NCBI RefSeq assembly: GCF_002954265.1
Contig: NZ_PPSL01000003.1
Coordinates: 186,001-250,000, forward strand
Direction of reading: 5' to 3'
Length of the DNA: 64,000 nucleotides
DNA from: Flavipsychrobacter stenotrophus
Lineage (GTDB): Bacteria; Bacteroidota; Bacteroidia; Chitinophagales; Chitinophagaceae
Made by a program: the position numbers and the translations under genes. Of this stretch, positions 20,501-29,612 are shown in pieces (the stretch's first letter is position 1; each line of letters begins with the position of its first letter). The notes beneath the pieces were generated by a model. The model saw nothing but the letters and a program-made list of their open reading frames with translations. It ran no database searches and was not told the origin of the DNA.

Positions 20501-23500
20501 GTCTTACGGCCTTCCTACCGGACCTATCAACGCTCTGAAATACGACGAACAGTCACACTACTTATTTGCGGGCACTGATCAAGGTGTCTATGCCTTCAAC
20601 GTAGACAATGGAACCAACAGTTCTTCCAATCCGTGGGTTTGTTTTTCATTAAATCTCCCGAGCAGTTTGGTTACGGCTCTGGATATCAATCGATGCACCA
20701 GCAAGTTGTATGTATCGATGTATGGGAGGGGCGCATTTGAGACAAACCTACCTCCTGATCCAAACCTATATGGCTCGGTTACAACTGGCGGGTCGGCAGG
20801 CGTTAATGACATCTGCGATATAGAGAACATTCTTGGCAGCGCAGCTTCTCCAACGATATGGACGCAGGACATGGATAAAATGAGATCGATATATGTAGGC
20901 GCAGGCAAAAAATTAGTTATTCAGAACTGTACTATCAATATGGGCCGCGACAAAGTTATAATTGTTGACAAGGGTGGCACATTGCTAGTTGATCACGCCG
21001 TGCTTACAAACGGTTGCGGTCCCTATTTCTGGGGCGGGATACGGGTTCTCGGAGACTGGCTTGCCACGCAGACAACCGCAAATCAAGGAAGCGCTACAAT
21101 CCAGAATGGGAGTATTGTAGAACACGCGGAGATTGGTGTCGCTACTGGCAAACCAGGTGCCGGTTACTGGATAACAACTGGCGGCATAGTACAGGCTTAT
21201 AACAGCACCTTCCAGAACAATCACTACGGAGCCTCCTTGAGCGAATATCATAGGTACAATCCTACAACCGGCGCATTGATGCCCAACCTTTCCCACTTTG
21301 ACAAGTGTACTTTCCTGCTTGACAATAACTACAAAGGGACTGCTATAAATTACCCGTTCAAATATCATGTGGGTTTGCAGGAAGTAGAGGGTGTGAAATT
21401 TAGTGGCTGCGTGTTTAAAAATACAAATACCGATCCGATGAATGCCAAACTAGGAGAAGGGATACACGCCAGTGATGCAAGCTTCACCGTAGGTGCGTAC
21501 TGTCCTGTGTTTTCCTTATGCAGTTCTCCAATCAGGTCAACTTTCAACGGTTTTAAGCATGGCATAACCACGCAGCGGGTTAGCGGCTATATACCTACAA
21601 GCACATACATTGACCAGACTGACTTCGACGCAGTTTCTGTTGGAGTGTATGTTTCTGTAATGGAAAACGTAAGCACAACTAACTGTAAATTTACAATAGG
21701 GAATGGCCTGTCTGAAGTTGACGCGAATTCCCTAGCGTTTTCCGGATGCGAGCAAAATATCGGCATCTACACACAAAACACTCAACAATTTAAAATAGAA
21801 AGTAATGTCTTTAACGGAGTTACCACGGCACTGCCATACTGGTACAACATAGGGGTAGCGGTAGTCAACTGCGGCGAAACAAACAAGAAGATATATATAA
21901 ACAAATTTGACAACCTTAGACAAGGTGTATATGCAATTGGCAACAATTACAGGGCTTATAATACAACAGGTGGCATCCCCCCATCGGGCCTCCAAATCAC
22001 ATGTAACGCTTTTAGTAACAACAATACCGATATATTGGTGTCGCCAGACGGAGCGCCTAACTTCCAAGGCATTTGTCCAAAGCAAATACTGGGGCCGGCC
22101 GTAGCAGGAAATACTTTCTACAATTCGCTTTATAATATTACTAACACAGGCATCGGTATTTCATATTATTACAATACTAGTGCAAGCAATGAGCTACCAG
22201 CTGTAGTTTCCAACGTGATTCGTTACGGTTTGGCGTCCACAGCAAATTGCCCTACTGGTGGATTGTCAAATACGACTAAAATGGTTGCGCAGAGTCCACA
22301 GGTATTGCGGTCATATAAACAGGATTTTAATCAGGACAGGAACCTATTGGCGAAAAAAATAGGGTTAATGGACTCCCTTATCGACTTTGGTAACTCTGAT
22401 TCAATTTCAGCCGTTTTGATGGGGTATCAAGACTCGGGTAAGGTGCGGAAGCTTTTGAATAAAATAGCCCCATACCTATCGGAACAGCAAATATCAGTTG
22501 TTATTGATCACAATTTGCTGAACGGAGCTCCTATCATGCCGATTTTACAAAAGAATCTTGATATCGTTGACGATTATGACTTTATCCATTCACTTATGAC
22601 GAATGGCTACATAACAAGCGCGGATGAAAAGAAACTCATCACTTCATACGGTAGCGGCGCGAATGAGACAAGACGCACGCAAATAAGGTCCGCCATAGAA
22701 AATGTTTCCGTTAAAGTTGACTATTTAAGTGATCTCATATTAACTGCTTTAAAAACCGAGGCAGATACTGGAATTGCATTTGATGATACAACGGGAATGG
22801 GCATTTGTATGGACAGCTCAAGTGTCTATTTCACACTCGACAGCAATGTTGCCTATATTTGGCAAGATGATATAAAACCTCACCTTAAGAAGATAGATAG
22901 AATATGGGCGATCTACGCCCTTGCAGGTTACAACCTCCATCTAAAAAAGTACAACTCTGCAACTAATAACATGTTACTTGCCGACAGCCTGGTAACAACT
23001 TTCCATGGAGATTCTGACGAACTTATGGCTTACCACTTATTTTACAATATCATGATTAATGCAGGCTTAGATGGGCGAGATGCATACAGATTGGACAGCG
23101 GGGATATAGCGGGACTCGATACATTTAGCATCCCTATACTGCCTGTAGTTGCCGCCAGACAAATCGTGTTTAATACCACTACTGGTATACTGAGTCCCTT
23201 TGATCCTCCAATAGCGTTGTCCCCTTGCTTTAAGGAGCATAAAGGTACCAACGAAAATGGCAACTCTCCCATCACAAACGTCAATGGCACTATCAACAGT
23301 AAGTTTACAGTGTATCCCAATCCGGCAAATGATTTGGTGACCTTCGCCTATGAAATAGAAGACCCATGCACACCGATCAAAGTTGTTGTTACCAATATTA
23401 TCGGTAAGAAAGTTTATGAAACGTACGTCAATGACTCGAGTGGTTCGGTGAATTGGAATACATCGTCGCTGATACCAGGTGTTTACTTATATCGTGTGAC

Positions 23501-23549
23501 GTGCGAAAAGGGAATTATAGGTACGGGAAAATTAGTGATTCAGAAATGA
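17568..23549 (+). CDS. 1,993-residue secreted BNR-propeller and beta-helix protein, T9SS cargo
   Basis: Signal peptide (LLLLAFVLFISFASKGQ), then a short acidic/basic stretch near residue 65-80 (EQEEEEEGRKEKEGG). Residues ~130-1070 look like sortilin/BNR-type propeller sequence: WQFIGPRIAIQRIGEVNSMV, NFGGLWKTTN, YYSADDGATF, VFQTTDEGLHWYDM. Residues ~1110-1560 have the short-strand rhythm of a right-handed parallel beta-helix (NCTINMGRDKVIIVDKGGTL, GGIRVLGDW and similar). A helical, charged segment (~1580-1900) precedes the C-terminal sorting domain starting FTVYPNPANDL and ending GTGKLVIQK. Such proteins are surface adhesins or polymer-binding cargo; no active site is evident. It follows the NHL gene by 11 bp and is closed by a strong terminator 16 bp after its stop. 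Confidence 0.85.
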   Translation: MKRNLLLLAFVLFISFASKGQDTTAVINTNWPNIARDTSLTYEQIATICDSLFKQAGYSLTEDIPSEQEEEEEGRKEKEGGAYNDYKRWKHFFATRIDISTGKPHSFVAEALTTSGSSPSNCAGTSPLQSSISSIPNVLGWQFIGPRIAIQRIGEVNSMVVNPTNINEIYVSDNFGGLWKTTNASLAPNNTWECLSDHLASIAGVGVTYFYVDFSASPRKIYCVVGIPHSLCVGNQIDVFGIYYSADDGATFTNIMSPSTTPELSTLNDAKFWPGNSTSSSKYLFVTTQFKVSRINITNPAAPYIETLVDAAPLIPTDHQSERFRGFTTMTFLPSDPTSLYVSTNSNWGWAFLATAHLFKISSCNTCTSCSLNNISFPLGLNDILFGKGDFANASDWPGTWKRAYDATTALGWNRVATSSAQYLKCTPSSSPSVVNSLEANVEGSYFTNMTYTISFQLTLPPKTEVDVVLKDVNSSNIYSLDWGTGTTPTPSTSYTTNFDVGPGSIPPGGTLVPGHYRNDGTTTQTVTVTSTVVNATHFVGRLEFGAYSLSGYTTGDITLDNVTIVQNFENYITNGFSPLAPANHVFWQTDQGTTKIQDASGTITVSTYPSFALSTPSGFCASPTNSNILYNYILFDYGVQVRKIDFSTSSPTITNSPALYGNNLHVDQRCMVALPDATGTDDILYLGNDGGISKGTFSMTTWQNLNGKGLNISLPYSLGSNIHTGEVGIAASDNGLLYATNASFNAWTFQPVGDGGELQYGKRYATRNYKFIGWSSSSGFVFLSGQTMGLPECSALPTMQVDVPSLGKLVTTYKGEYFGTGSTAGGNIYSIVLGSGSGTTGSPYSLSYGNLTPTTAGSHYPGTLVDHKSVQAVAPDMYDENYIAAHIHEAPWEVGGFLFCHNAASSSPTWSYISNNPGLNPGANKTTNWTPLISMDVDPRSTIPNKRLWVGGSGYAATAGVGRVFQTTDEGLHWYDMSYGLPTGPINALKYDEQSHYLFAGTDQGVYAFNVDNGTNSSSNPWVCFSLNLPSSLVTALDINRCTSKLYVSMYGRGAFETNLPPDPNLYGSVTTGGSAGVNDICDIENILGSAASPTIWTQDMDKMRSIYVGAGKKLVIQNCTINMGRDKVIIVDKGGTLLVDHAVLTNGCGPYFWGGIRVLGDWLATQTTANQGSATIQNGSIVEHAEIGVATGKPGAGYWITTGGIVQAYNSTFQNNHYGASLSEYHRYNPTTGALMPNLSHFDKCTFLLDNNYKGTAINYPFKYHVGLQEVEGVKFSGCVFKNTNTDPMNAKLGEGIHASDASFTVGAYCPVFSLCSSPIRSTFNGFKHGITTQRVSGYIPTSTYIDQTDFDAVSVGVYVSVMENVSTTNCKFTIGNGLSEVDANSLAFSGCEQNIGIYTQNTQQFKIESNVFNGVTTALPYWYNIGVAVVNCGETNKKIYINKFDNLRQGVYAIGNNYRAYNTTGGIPPSGLQITCNAFSNNNTDILVSPDGAPNFQGICPKQILGPAVAGNTFYNSLYNITNTGIGISYYYNTSASNELPAVVSNVIRYGLASTANCPTGGLSNTTKMVAQSPQVLRSYKQDFNQDRNLLAKKIGLMDSLIDFGNSDSISAVLMGYQDSGKVRKLLNKIAPYLSEQQISVVIDHNLLNGAPIMPILQKNLDIVDDYDFIHSLMTNGYITSADEKKLITSYGSGANETRRTQIRSAIENVSVKVDYLSDLILTALKTEADTGIAFDDTTGMGICMDSSSVYFTLDSNVAYIWQDDIKPHLKKIDRIWAIYALAGYNLHLKKYNSATNNMLLADSLVTTFHGDSDELMAYHLFYNIMINAGLDGRDAYRLDSGDIAGLDTFSIPILPVVAARQIVFNTTTGILSPFDPPIALSPCFKEHKGTNENGNSPITNVNGTINSKFTVYPNPANDLVTFAYEIEDPCTPIKVVVTNIIGKKVYETYVNDSSGSVNWNTSSLIPGVYLYRVTCEKGIIGTGKLVIQK

Positions 23550-23565
23550 TAGTGTTTAGACTACT

Positions 23566-23600
23566 ATGCATGTGCTGCCAATGGCAGCACATGCATTTTT
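23566..23600 (+). terminator. Strong intrinsic terminator after the 1,993-residue gene
   Basis: A perfect 14-bp stem (23566-23579 pairs with 23583-23596) with a 3-nt loop is followed by a T run. It ends the NHL/BNR transcription unit. Confidence 0.9.
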
Positions 23601-23819
23601 ATATCTGTCATAAACATTTTACTCCACCTCATTGTTCCTAAGAAAGTTTCCTAAATTTTGGTTGTAGCGTTTGAAGTCCTATTAATTTTCGGCATCTTAC
23701 AGACAGCCTCAAACTGAATGAAAGAACTGGGCGATCATTGTTTGAAATAATTGCTTTCACTAGTTCTGTAAATGCCAGATATTTTTTTACATTTGGCTCA
23801 TAATAATCCTAATGTCACT

Positions 23820-24101
23820 TTGAAAAAAATAGTCACGATATACTTTTTATTATTGATTACCATCGCCATTATGGGCGGGTATACACTGATCTTATCTTTA
23901 CAGCAGCAGCATATTCAACTTAATATCAGTAGCATAGTATCCTCTGCAGGATCATCCTCTCTCACGCCATTTAGCAACATCAACGACAACAAGGATATTA
24001 CGTGGGTTGACAGCAACAAAGAATTTTATTACAAGGGTACAAGATATGACGTAGTAAGAAAAGACATGGTAAACGGCATACTAGAAAGCCAGCTGTGTTA
24101 G
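23820..24101 (+). CDS. Small single-pass membrane or secreted protein of a Bacteroidota family
   Basis: The frame opens at an ATG (23772), but a TTG at 23820 gives the more natural N-terminus MKKIVTIYFLLLITIAIMGG, a signal or membrane segment. The 93-residue product then has a Ser/Asn-rich linker and the ending VDSNKEFYYKGTRYDVVRKD. 'NKEFxxxGxxYDVV' recalls a small Bacteroidota family in which 'KEFxxNGKMYDIV' is followed by a Cys. Here the protein also ends with Cys, just before the stop, so it may be shortened. The function of that family is not known to me. It is a single gene between two terminators. Confidence 0.5.
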   Translation: MKKIVTIYFLLLITIAIMGGYTLILSLQQQHIQLNISSIVSSAGSSSLTPFSNINDNKDITWVDSNKEFYYKGTRYDVVRKDMVNGILESQLC

Positions 24102-24224
24102 CTAACAGGATAAAGCACACACCTTGGTCGCCATATCACTTCGAATGACTCCATACTCGTCGACATAGAAGGTAAGAAAATGATGAATACAAAGTCTAAT
24201 TAAGTTACTGCTCATTATAAAGAC

Positions 24225-24260
24225 AAAAGCTACCGAATCTCATCGGTAGCTTTTGTTTTA
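24225..24260 (+). terminator. Intrinsic terminator after the small membrane protein gene
   Basis: The stem AAAAGCTACCGA / TCGGTAGCTTTT with a short loop is followed by gttttattt. It separates the small gene from the Ig-like protein gene. Confidence 0.85.
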
Positions 24261-24264
24261 TTTA

Positions 24265-24272
24265 TATCTTTG
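24265..24272 (+). promoter_or_regulatory. Candidate -7 box for the 501-residue Ig-like protein
   Basis: TATCTTTG matches TAnnTTTG exactly and lies 20 bp before the ATG at 24293, just behind the terminator. No good -33 box is seen at normal distance. Confidence 0.45.
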
Positions 24273-24292
24273 ATTAGTTCTATATAGATATT

Positions 24293-25798
24293 ATGAACCG
24301 ACTATTAACTATATTCCTTCTATTACCTTTCTGGGTTTCAGCGCAAACCATTTCTATTGCAGCTTCCGATACTACTGTTTGTTCAGGAACCACCATTACG
24401 TTCACTGCATCAGCCGTCGGATCTTCATTACATTATCAATGGAAAAAAAACAATATTCATGTTGGTGCCGATGCTCCGGTGTATATAAGTAGTGCACTCA
24501 ATAACTCAGATACTATTGCCTGTTCGCTGGTCAATGCAGCGCACGATACAATTTATACAAGTTCTAATCCCATAATAGTAGACGTTCACACATTTCCAAC
24601 GGCAGTTACAATTTCAGGTCTTGATAGTATTTGCCCGGCCGATACCATTCATCTTACTGCGTCAGTTGTCGGTGGTACATGGTTAGCGAGTAACTATCAT
24701 GCATCAGTTGAAAATGGAGTGGTGACGGGTGTTGCCGCTAACTATTTTGAATGTTCGAATTTCGCACAGGATACGGTATTTTATATAGTTGCTGATATCT
24801 GTGGCGCCGATACTGCAGAGAAAGTTGTAACCGTTTTGCCTCAACCTAATGCCTATTTTGAACTTCACAGCATGTGGGGTTCTACCGTGTGTTTAGGTGC
24901 AGGTGTATCGGCTACAAGCGGTACTACAGATTTTTTGTGTGAAGGACAGTTGTTCGCCAGGAATGGAGCTGTAGCCATCGGCGGTGGCGGTTTTATATGG
25001 GGACAAAGGCTCGGACGTGATACCGTAACAAATATCTCTGCAAACATGTGTGGCATTAGTACCTATAGCATGGCTGTACAGGTAGTAGATAAACCGCGTT
25101 TCACAACGGTATTGCCTGGTGAAATGTCTCTATGTGAAGGAAGTTTAGATTCAATTGTTGCCCCTAATAGCGGATTCAATATTCTGAATAATTCGCTATA
25201 CGATACTGTAAGCATATTATGGCACACACCCAATCTAACGGCGGTTGTCCACGCTATATCGGCAGGGGATGATACCATCAAGGTACGTATTGAAAACGAA
25301 TGCGGAGCAACATACTCCTCTTTTAATGTGCATATTTCACCCAAACCAACAGCAATAACAGCTCCCGATAGTATTTGTGTCGGCTATTCAAGCATGTTAG
25401 CTGATAATACACCGGCTGGTACTTGGAGCGCATCCCCGTCGGCTAATATCAAAATTGAAGGAGATGGGCTGGTGACGGGCCTTGAAAATGGCGCAAGTAC
25501 TGTTCGCTACACTATGCCCACTGGCTGTTATGTAGAGAAAAGAATATTGGTCGAAAACTGTGAGGCCGAAGCCGAGGTCACACCGGTACCATCCAACGGT
25601 GCTGTAACAATACACACCTTTGTTGATGTTTACGAATCATATTCAATAATAAATACACTTGGACAGATCGCGTTGTCGTCACCCCTCACCGGTGCCTTTA
25701 CTAATGTCGATATCACAAAACTGCCGCCGGCCATTTATTACATAAGGCTGTCAGGTAAAAACAGGAACAGCGGTGCTATTAAAGTGGTGAAATATTAA
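24293..25798 (+). CDS. Secreted Ig-like repeat protein with T9SS-like C-terminus
   Basis: 501 residues with a signal peptide (MNRLLTIFLLLPFWVSAQ). At least four Ig/PKD-like units follow, each starting with a Cys shortly after a 'DS/DTxC' motif (TTVCSGTTITFTA, LDSICPADTIHLTA, MSLCEGSLDSI, PDSICVGYSSML) and carrying 'GGTWxASxxxxxxxxxGVVTGV' type strands. The last ~75 residues (VTPVPSNGAVTIHTF ... YYIRLSGKNRNSG ... IKVVKY) resemble the type A sorting domain, with VPSNG replacing the usual YPNPxNG. It is likely a T9SS cargo of the cell surface. It shares the Ig-like unit style with the giant genes at 31-43 kb and 59-64 kb. Confidence 0.8.
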   Translation: MNRLLTIFLLLPFWVSAQTISIAASDTTVCSGTTITFTASAVGSSLHYQWKKNNIHVGADAPVYISSALNNSDTIACSLVNAAHDTIYTSSNPIIVDVHTFPTAVTISGLDSICPADTIHLTASVVGGTWLASNYHASVENGVVTGVAANYFECSNFAQDTVFYIVADICGADTAEKVVTVLPQPNAYFELHSMWGSTVCLGAGVSATSGTTDFLCEGQLFARNGAVAIGGGGFIWGQRLGRDTVTNISANMCGISTYSMAVQVVDKPRFTTVLPGEMSLCEGSLDSIVAPNSGFNILNNSLYDTVSILWHTPNLTAVVHAISAGDDTIKVRIENECGATYSSFNVHISPKPTAITAPDSICVGYSSMLADNTPAGTWSASPSANIKIEGDGLVTGLENGASTVRYTMPTGCYVEKRILVENCEAEAEVTPVPSNGAVTIHTFVDVYESYSIINTLGQIALSSPLTGAFTNVDITKLPPAIYYIRLSGKNRNSGAIKVVKY

Positions 25799-26212
25799 TG
25801 CGTTCCCTGGTTCGGCGTAGTTTTTCTGACTAAATTGGAAACCTGCAAGCTCATCTTGATTGGCGCTTAGTGATTTTTGTAGAATGCATCAAATAGTCTC
25901 ATAGAAGGTTAAATTGATCAAATTGAAATCGAGTTATTAAGTGGCGACATAGACGATTTAAACAACCTGAATAAACTCAGGAAAATTGATTTCATTGTAC
26001 TATCAAAGTAAAGAATGCTGTAATTTCTTCGAATACGATTTATTACATCAATAGGATTTGCTTTTCTTGAAGTAGTCGCTACAATAATGTCCGAGTCTAT
26101 ATTAGGGCCGAAATATTCCATCCTGCACCGCGTCGGACGCAGGATGGAAACACTTCATTTTTTGTCCCGTAGAAACGATCGGTGGCGATGGCCGTCTAAG
26201 TCTTTCGAACGA
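25799..26212. other. Intergenic junction between surface genes and integrative element 1
   Basis: 414 bp. It has no convincing gene: a 67-codon minus-strand frame (25918-26121) has no recognisable family. A strong hairpin at 26116-26149 is the main structure. There is no obvious terminator directly behind the Ig-like gene. Confidence 0.5.
26116..26149. repeat. 11-bp perfect inverted repeat with 12-bp spacer at the integrase end of element 1
   Basis: TTCCATCCTGC (26116-26126) pairs with GCAGGATGGAA (26139-26149). The spacer itself can pair CCG/CGG, giving an extended hairpin. It lies 64 bp past the integrase stop, so it could be a terminator (no T tract) or part of an attachment site. Confidence 0.7.
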
Positions 26213-27544
26213 TTAACCAAACATCTTCTCCATTCCTTGTTTCACTGCCTGCCGATCAACACCAATATAAGGGAGCATTTCCTTGTAGCTCGAATGCCCA
26301 CTGATAGATTGGATCTCTATGTCGGTGAACTTATGTTGTTTAAGCAGAGTGATAAAGGTCTTTCTTCCTACATGCGTTGTAAGAAAATGGTATTTGGGTT
26401 GACATATTTCTCGCTTCGCTTTGCCACTGAAATTTACTTTTGTAGTAGCATCTGTAAGGCCTGCAGCCTGTCCTATTTTTTTAAGGTTCCTATTCGTTAC
26501 TACCGGTGACTGTCGCGGGAAAATATAATCGTCGGCACCAGCCCTATCCATATACTTTTCCAGGATTATTCTTGCACTTTCAACTATAGGAATATACACC
26601 GCCCGGCTCTTATTTCCTTTCTCCTGGTATAATTCCCATTCCATTCCAGAACCACTTTTGATCTTTATATGTCTTTTTCGCAATGCTATTATATCGGAAA
26701 TTCTTTGCCCGGTGTAACACAGGAAAAGGAAGATTTCCTTAGATAATAACAGCCCCTTAGATTCCTCTGGATTATATTTTTCCATTAGCCTGACTTCCTC
26801 AATAGTCAGGAAGATTGGCTCAGAATAATCTCCCTCGCACCTAAACCGCTTAAACTCAGTTGACCGGATGTAATGCTCTGAGTGGTCAAAGCACCATTGC
26901 AAAAATGCTTTTATGTTTTGTATACTTTTTGAAATGGTATTGTTGAGATGCTTCAGCACCCCGATTGAATAAACTCTAAAATCAGTGTAGAACTTCATTG
27001 TTGCTATGTTTTCAAAATTGAGCTCATAGTTTGTCTTTTCAAACGCTTTCAATGATTTCATTGTTGAGTTATATTTAGTGATAGTGCTTGATTTTACCAG
27101 CTGTTCCTTTTCGGCCAGAAATTCATTGTAGACTTCCAAAATGCGCCTACTGTCGACAACGTAGCTGTTGAGGGAGGCTTTCACCATCTGCTGCACGCTG
27201 TCTGGGTTGATCGGCAAATCATTTGTTCGCATGTGTAAGTAATTCTTTTCGCAAGCAGACTTAAATTTATTGAGCAATGTGTTGAGCTCCATAAAATATT
27301 TGTGCTTACGTAGCGGGCAACGCTTGTTATAATCCCATTCTGCAGGCTTAATATTGTGACCAATCGCCACTTTGAAATATTTACCATTGATACTCCAAGA
27401 AAGATAAATACCGGTTTCCTTTGGATAATAGTATTCATCGATATTCACACCGGCATTTCGCTGCTCTTTAAGGGAGCGGTAGTCTACACCTTCTTTAAAG
27501 GTAGTATCAAGGGTAAAATAAAAAATGATTTTCTTCACTGACAA
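26213..27544 (-). CDS. Tyrosine recombinase (integrase) of element 1
   Basis: 443 residues. The N-terminal ~70 residues form the Arm-type DNA-binding domain of Bacteroidota integrases (KKIIFYFTLDTTFKEGVD..., GIYLSWSINGKYFKV). A SAM-like core-binding domain (~130-230) includes VYNEFLAEKEQLVKSSTITK. The catalytic domain has the full set: R281 (CYTGQRISDI), K309 (YQEKGNKSRAVYIP), H391 and R394 (THVGRKTF), H417 (ISGHSS), and nucleophile Y426 (MLPYIGV). It is therefore probably active and should integrate or excise the element. It is the last gene of the unit, 52 bp after the zinc-ribbon gene. It is collinear with the integrase at 44.2-45.5 kb, with catalytic residues at nearly the same positions. 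Confidence 0.93.
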   Translation of the reverse strand: MSVKKIIFYFTLDTTFKEGVDYRSLKEQRNAGVNIDEYYYPKETGIYLSWSINGKYFKVAIGHNIKPAEWDYNKRCPLRKHKYFMELNTLLNKFKSACEKNYLHMRTNDLPINPDSVQQMVKASLNSYVVDSRRILEVYNEFLAEKEQLVKSSTITKYNSTMKSLKAFEKTNYELNFENIATMKFYTDFRVYSIGVLKHLNNTISKSIQNIKAFLQWCFDHSEHYIRSTEFKRFRCEGDYSEPIFLTIEEVRLMEKYNPEESKGLLLSKEIFLFLCYTGQRISDIIALRKRHIKIKSGSGMEWELYQEKGNKSRAVYIPIVESARIILEKYMDRAGADDYIFPRQSPVVTNRNLKKIGQAAGLTDATTKVNFSGKAKREICQPKYHFLTTHVGRKTFITLLKQHKFTDIEIQSISGHSSYKEMLPYIGVDRQAVKQGMEKMFG

Positions 27545-27596
27545 CTGGTTTTACTTCTACTGTATTTGTAATTAAGGCTTTAAGTGCAGTCACGTG

Positions 27597-28100
27597 TTAC
27601 CACATTTGTAATTTTTTATTTTTTTCGTCTAGCGCTCTAATTTTGCTTACCTCAATATTAAGCTCCTGCCGCTTCATGAATCTTTCTGCTTGGTTTATGA
27701 AATATTTAATTGCTTTCTCCAAATCCTTAAAGCCCTTGGATTTTGAGAATTGTTCTTTTAATGACTTGCTACGATTAGTTATAAAACAGAACACAGGCAT
27801 TTTATCTCTAAAAGATACCACTCTGTAATTGCTTTTACCCCGTATTGGCGTAGTACTCATTTGATTCACTATTTGTTGCATTTTTTGGTTTGTTTTTATG
27901 TTATTGTCTTTCATCCAGTAATGTTTATGAATGCTATATTGTCGCGGTGTGTAGGAATATCCGCAATTGCACCATCCTACTTTTGCATCTGCATCCACAG
28001 GCTTCCCTGTTTTTACTACGATGAACAATGTCAGCGTCATCCTTCCGCACTTTCCGCAAAGGACTTTTTGTCCGCCAAGCGTATGTTTATATTTTTCCAT
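27597..28100 (-). CDS. Zinc-ribbon protein of element 1 (DUF6371-like N-terminus)
   Basis: 167 residues. The head KYKHTLGGQKVLCGKCGRMTL and the following WCNCGYSYTP carry four Cys (15, 18, 44, 46), an apparent zinc ribbon, resembling the start of DUF6371 or primase-type zinc domains found on Bacteroidota mobile elements. The second CxC is one or more residues tighter than usual. The C-terminal ~70 residues are basic and helical (KGFKDLEKAIKYFINQAERF). It probably binds DNA, but lacks the toprim or primase parts. It lies 64 bp after the replication gene and before the integrase. Confidence 0.55.
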   Translation of the reverse strand: MEKYKHTLGGQKVLCGKCGRMTLTLFIVVKTGKPVDADAKVGWCNCGYSYTPRQYSIHKHYWMKDNNIKTNQKMQQIVNQMSTTPIRGKSNYRVVSFRDKMPVFCFITNRSKSLKEQFSKSKGFKDLEKAIKYFINQAERFMKRQELNIEVSKIRALDEKNKKLQMW

Positions 28101-28164
28101 TTTTTAACCTGTTTTGATGTTTTTCTTACTTTATTTATAATTGTTTTGATTTGGGTTCCGACTG

Positions 28165-29586
28165 CTATTTACCGTGGCGTAGCAAAAGCCTTTTGAGCGT
28201 TATTGCTACCAACCTGAGGGTGGTCTTTAGCCGTTGCATCATTGCCTGCCTACCTTGCTTTTCAAGTGTTGCTGAAACTTGTTCTTGCCTTATAGGAGCA
28301 GCAGTATTGATCGCTTTTGCAGTTAGTTCAATTGGTGCTCGGTTGTCGTGTTCCTGGTTTTCTTGGAGGCATTGTTCTGTTGTCAAGTTTTCGAGCACTT
28401 CCGGCGTATCGATGTCGATTGCTTCTTCGACTTCAATTTTGTCTTGATTGATGTTATCCTTTTCAGCTATTCTCCCTTCATTGCCGCTTATTGGTGTTAT
28501 CGATTTTAGGGGTGTTATAGGTGCTGGTATGGAAGGTTGTTTGAGTATATGATTGAGAACAGACTTACTCTTTATCTTAATGGTAGGAATGTTCTCCCTG
28601 CCATCGTCACTACCTATTTTCGCAACCGGTAAAAATGTTCCATCTAGAAACAAACTATCCCACTCTTCGATAATCAATTTACTGATATTTTGATGTGCAT
28701 TTGTAGCAGAATGCTTCCGGTTCAACTCTTTAAACTTTATTCGTCGCCTATTGAACAGGCTTCTATTACATGCATGAAGTTGCTCCCAGAATCGGCGGTG
28801 GCGACCGTTGACAAGTAACGCCCGGTCTGCGACTGAAAGAGATGGTAAATTGGTATCAACATCTCTATCACTTACCAGCACATTATTCCAAGCCGTTGAG
28901 AGTATACTGACTAATGAACGCATCTTATCCCGATCAGTTAGGTCCGCCAAAGTGAGAATATTATACTTTGATAAGTACTGCATTTTGATACATCTAACTT
29001 CAAAACGCATCAATGGCGAACTCAGGTTGTTTTGTAGCCCTTTGTCATAGCACTTTACGGAATAATGACTGTGCATGGCAACCCGACCTATAATGACTCC
29101 ATTTTTGTCCGGTGTATAACTTCTAAATGGAGATGTACCATGAAATAATACGCAATGGTGAATAAACTTGCTTGCATCCCAGGGCAACGCTATGTTTAAT
29201 CCTATTTCTAGGTTTTGAATAATTAAATTCTCTGCCCGCAATTGAAGGGAGTGACATAGGTGTTGAATTTCTATTTGCAAGTCCCAAAATGTGAACCGCT
29301 GATAGTTCTTGCCTGAGAAATGATTTTTGTGTAGACTACCGGTAATAATCAAAACGTACGTTTTGACTTCTGTTCCATTCTTGAACTCTGCCGTTTCAAT
29401 CACCTTCAAATTATATCTCTCAAAACTCCCAGTATATGCACGAACCTTTGTCATGCCATTATTATACACTCGTTCTATTTGTTCGCCTGTCGCTACGTTA
29501 AACGTGGCGCTGATCTCAATTCCTACTTGGCCCTGCCAATCCACGAAATTGGATAGTATCGCTGTTATTTTACCGCCGTCAATCAT
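28165..29586 (-). CDS. Replication initiator resembling filamentous-phage protein II/X
   Basis: Chosen start is the ATG at 29584-29586 (MIDGGKITAIL), matching the MID start of phage gene II proteins; a TTG at 29622 overlapping the previous stop gives 12 more residues. The ~473-residue product has, near residue 190-215, YSVKCYDKG and LMRFEVRC, the style of the Phage_CRI (gene II/X) family, which nicks the phage or plasmid origin and starts rolling-circle replication. The C-terminal 150 residues are low in recognisable motifs, charged, and end in a basic helix (MQRLKTTLRLVAITLKRLLL). On an integrative element it may drive both replication and single-strand mobilisation. The assignment is by motif only. 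Confidence 0.65.
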   Translation of the reverse strand: MIDGGKITAILSNFVDWQGQVGIEISATFNVATGEQIERVYNNGMTKVRAYTGSFERYNLKVIETAEFKNGTEVKTYVLIITGSLHKNHFSGKNYQRFTFWDLQIEIQHLCHSLQLRAENLIIQNLEIGLNIALPWDASKFIHHCVLFHGTSPFRSYTPDKNGVIIGRVAMHSHYSVKCYDKGLQNNLSSPLMRFEVRCIKMQYLSKYNILTLADLTDRDKMRSLVSILSTAWNNVLVSDRDVDTNLPSLSVADRALLVNGRHRRFWEQLHACNRSLFNRRRIKFKELNRKHSATNAHQNISKLIIEEWDSLFLDGTFLPVAKIGSDDGRENIPTIKIKSKSVLNHILKQPSIPAPITPLKSITPISGNEGRIAEKDNINQDKIEVEEAIDIDTPEVLENLTTEQCLQENQEHDNRAPIELTAKAINTAAPIRQEQVSATLEKQGRQAMMQRLKTTLRLVAITLKRLLLRHGK

Positions 29587-29612
29587 TTCATATGATTTAT
29601 AATTAGGTAAGC

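Noticed and set aside
25918-26121. 67-codon minus-strand frame next to the hairpin
   Set aside because: No recognised family, low-complexity C-terminus, overlaps the dyad; could be a gene remnant but cannot be supported.
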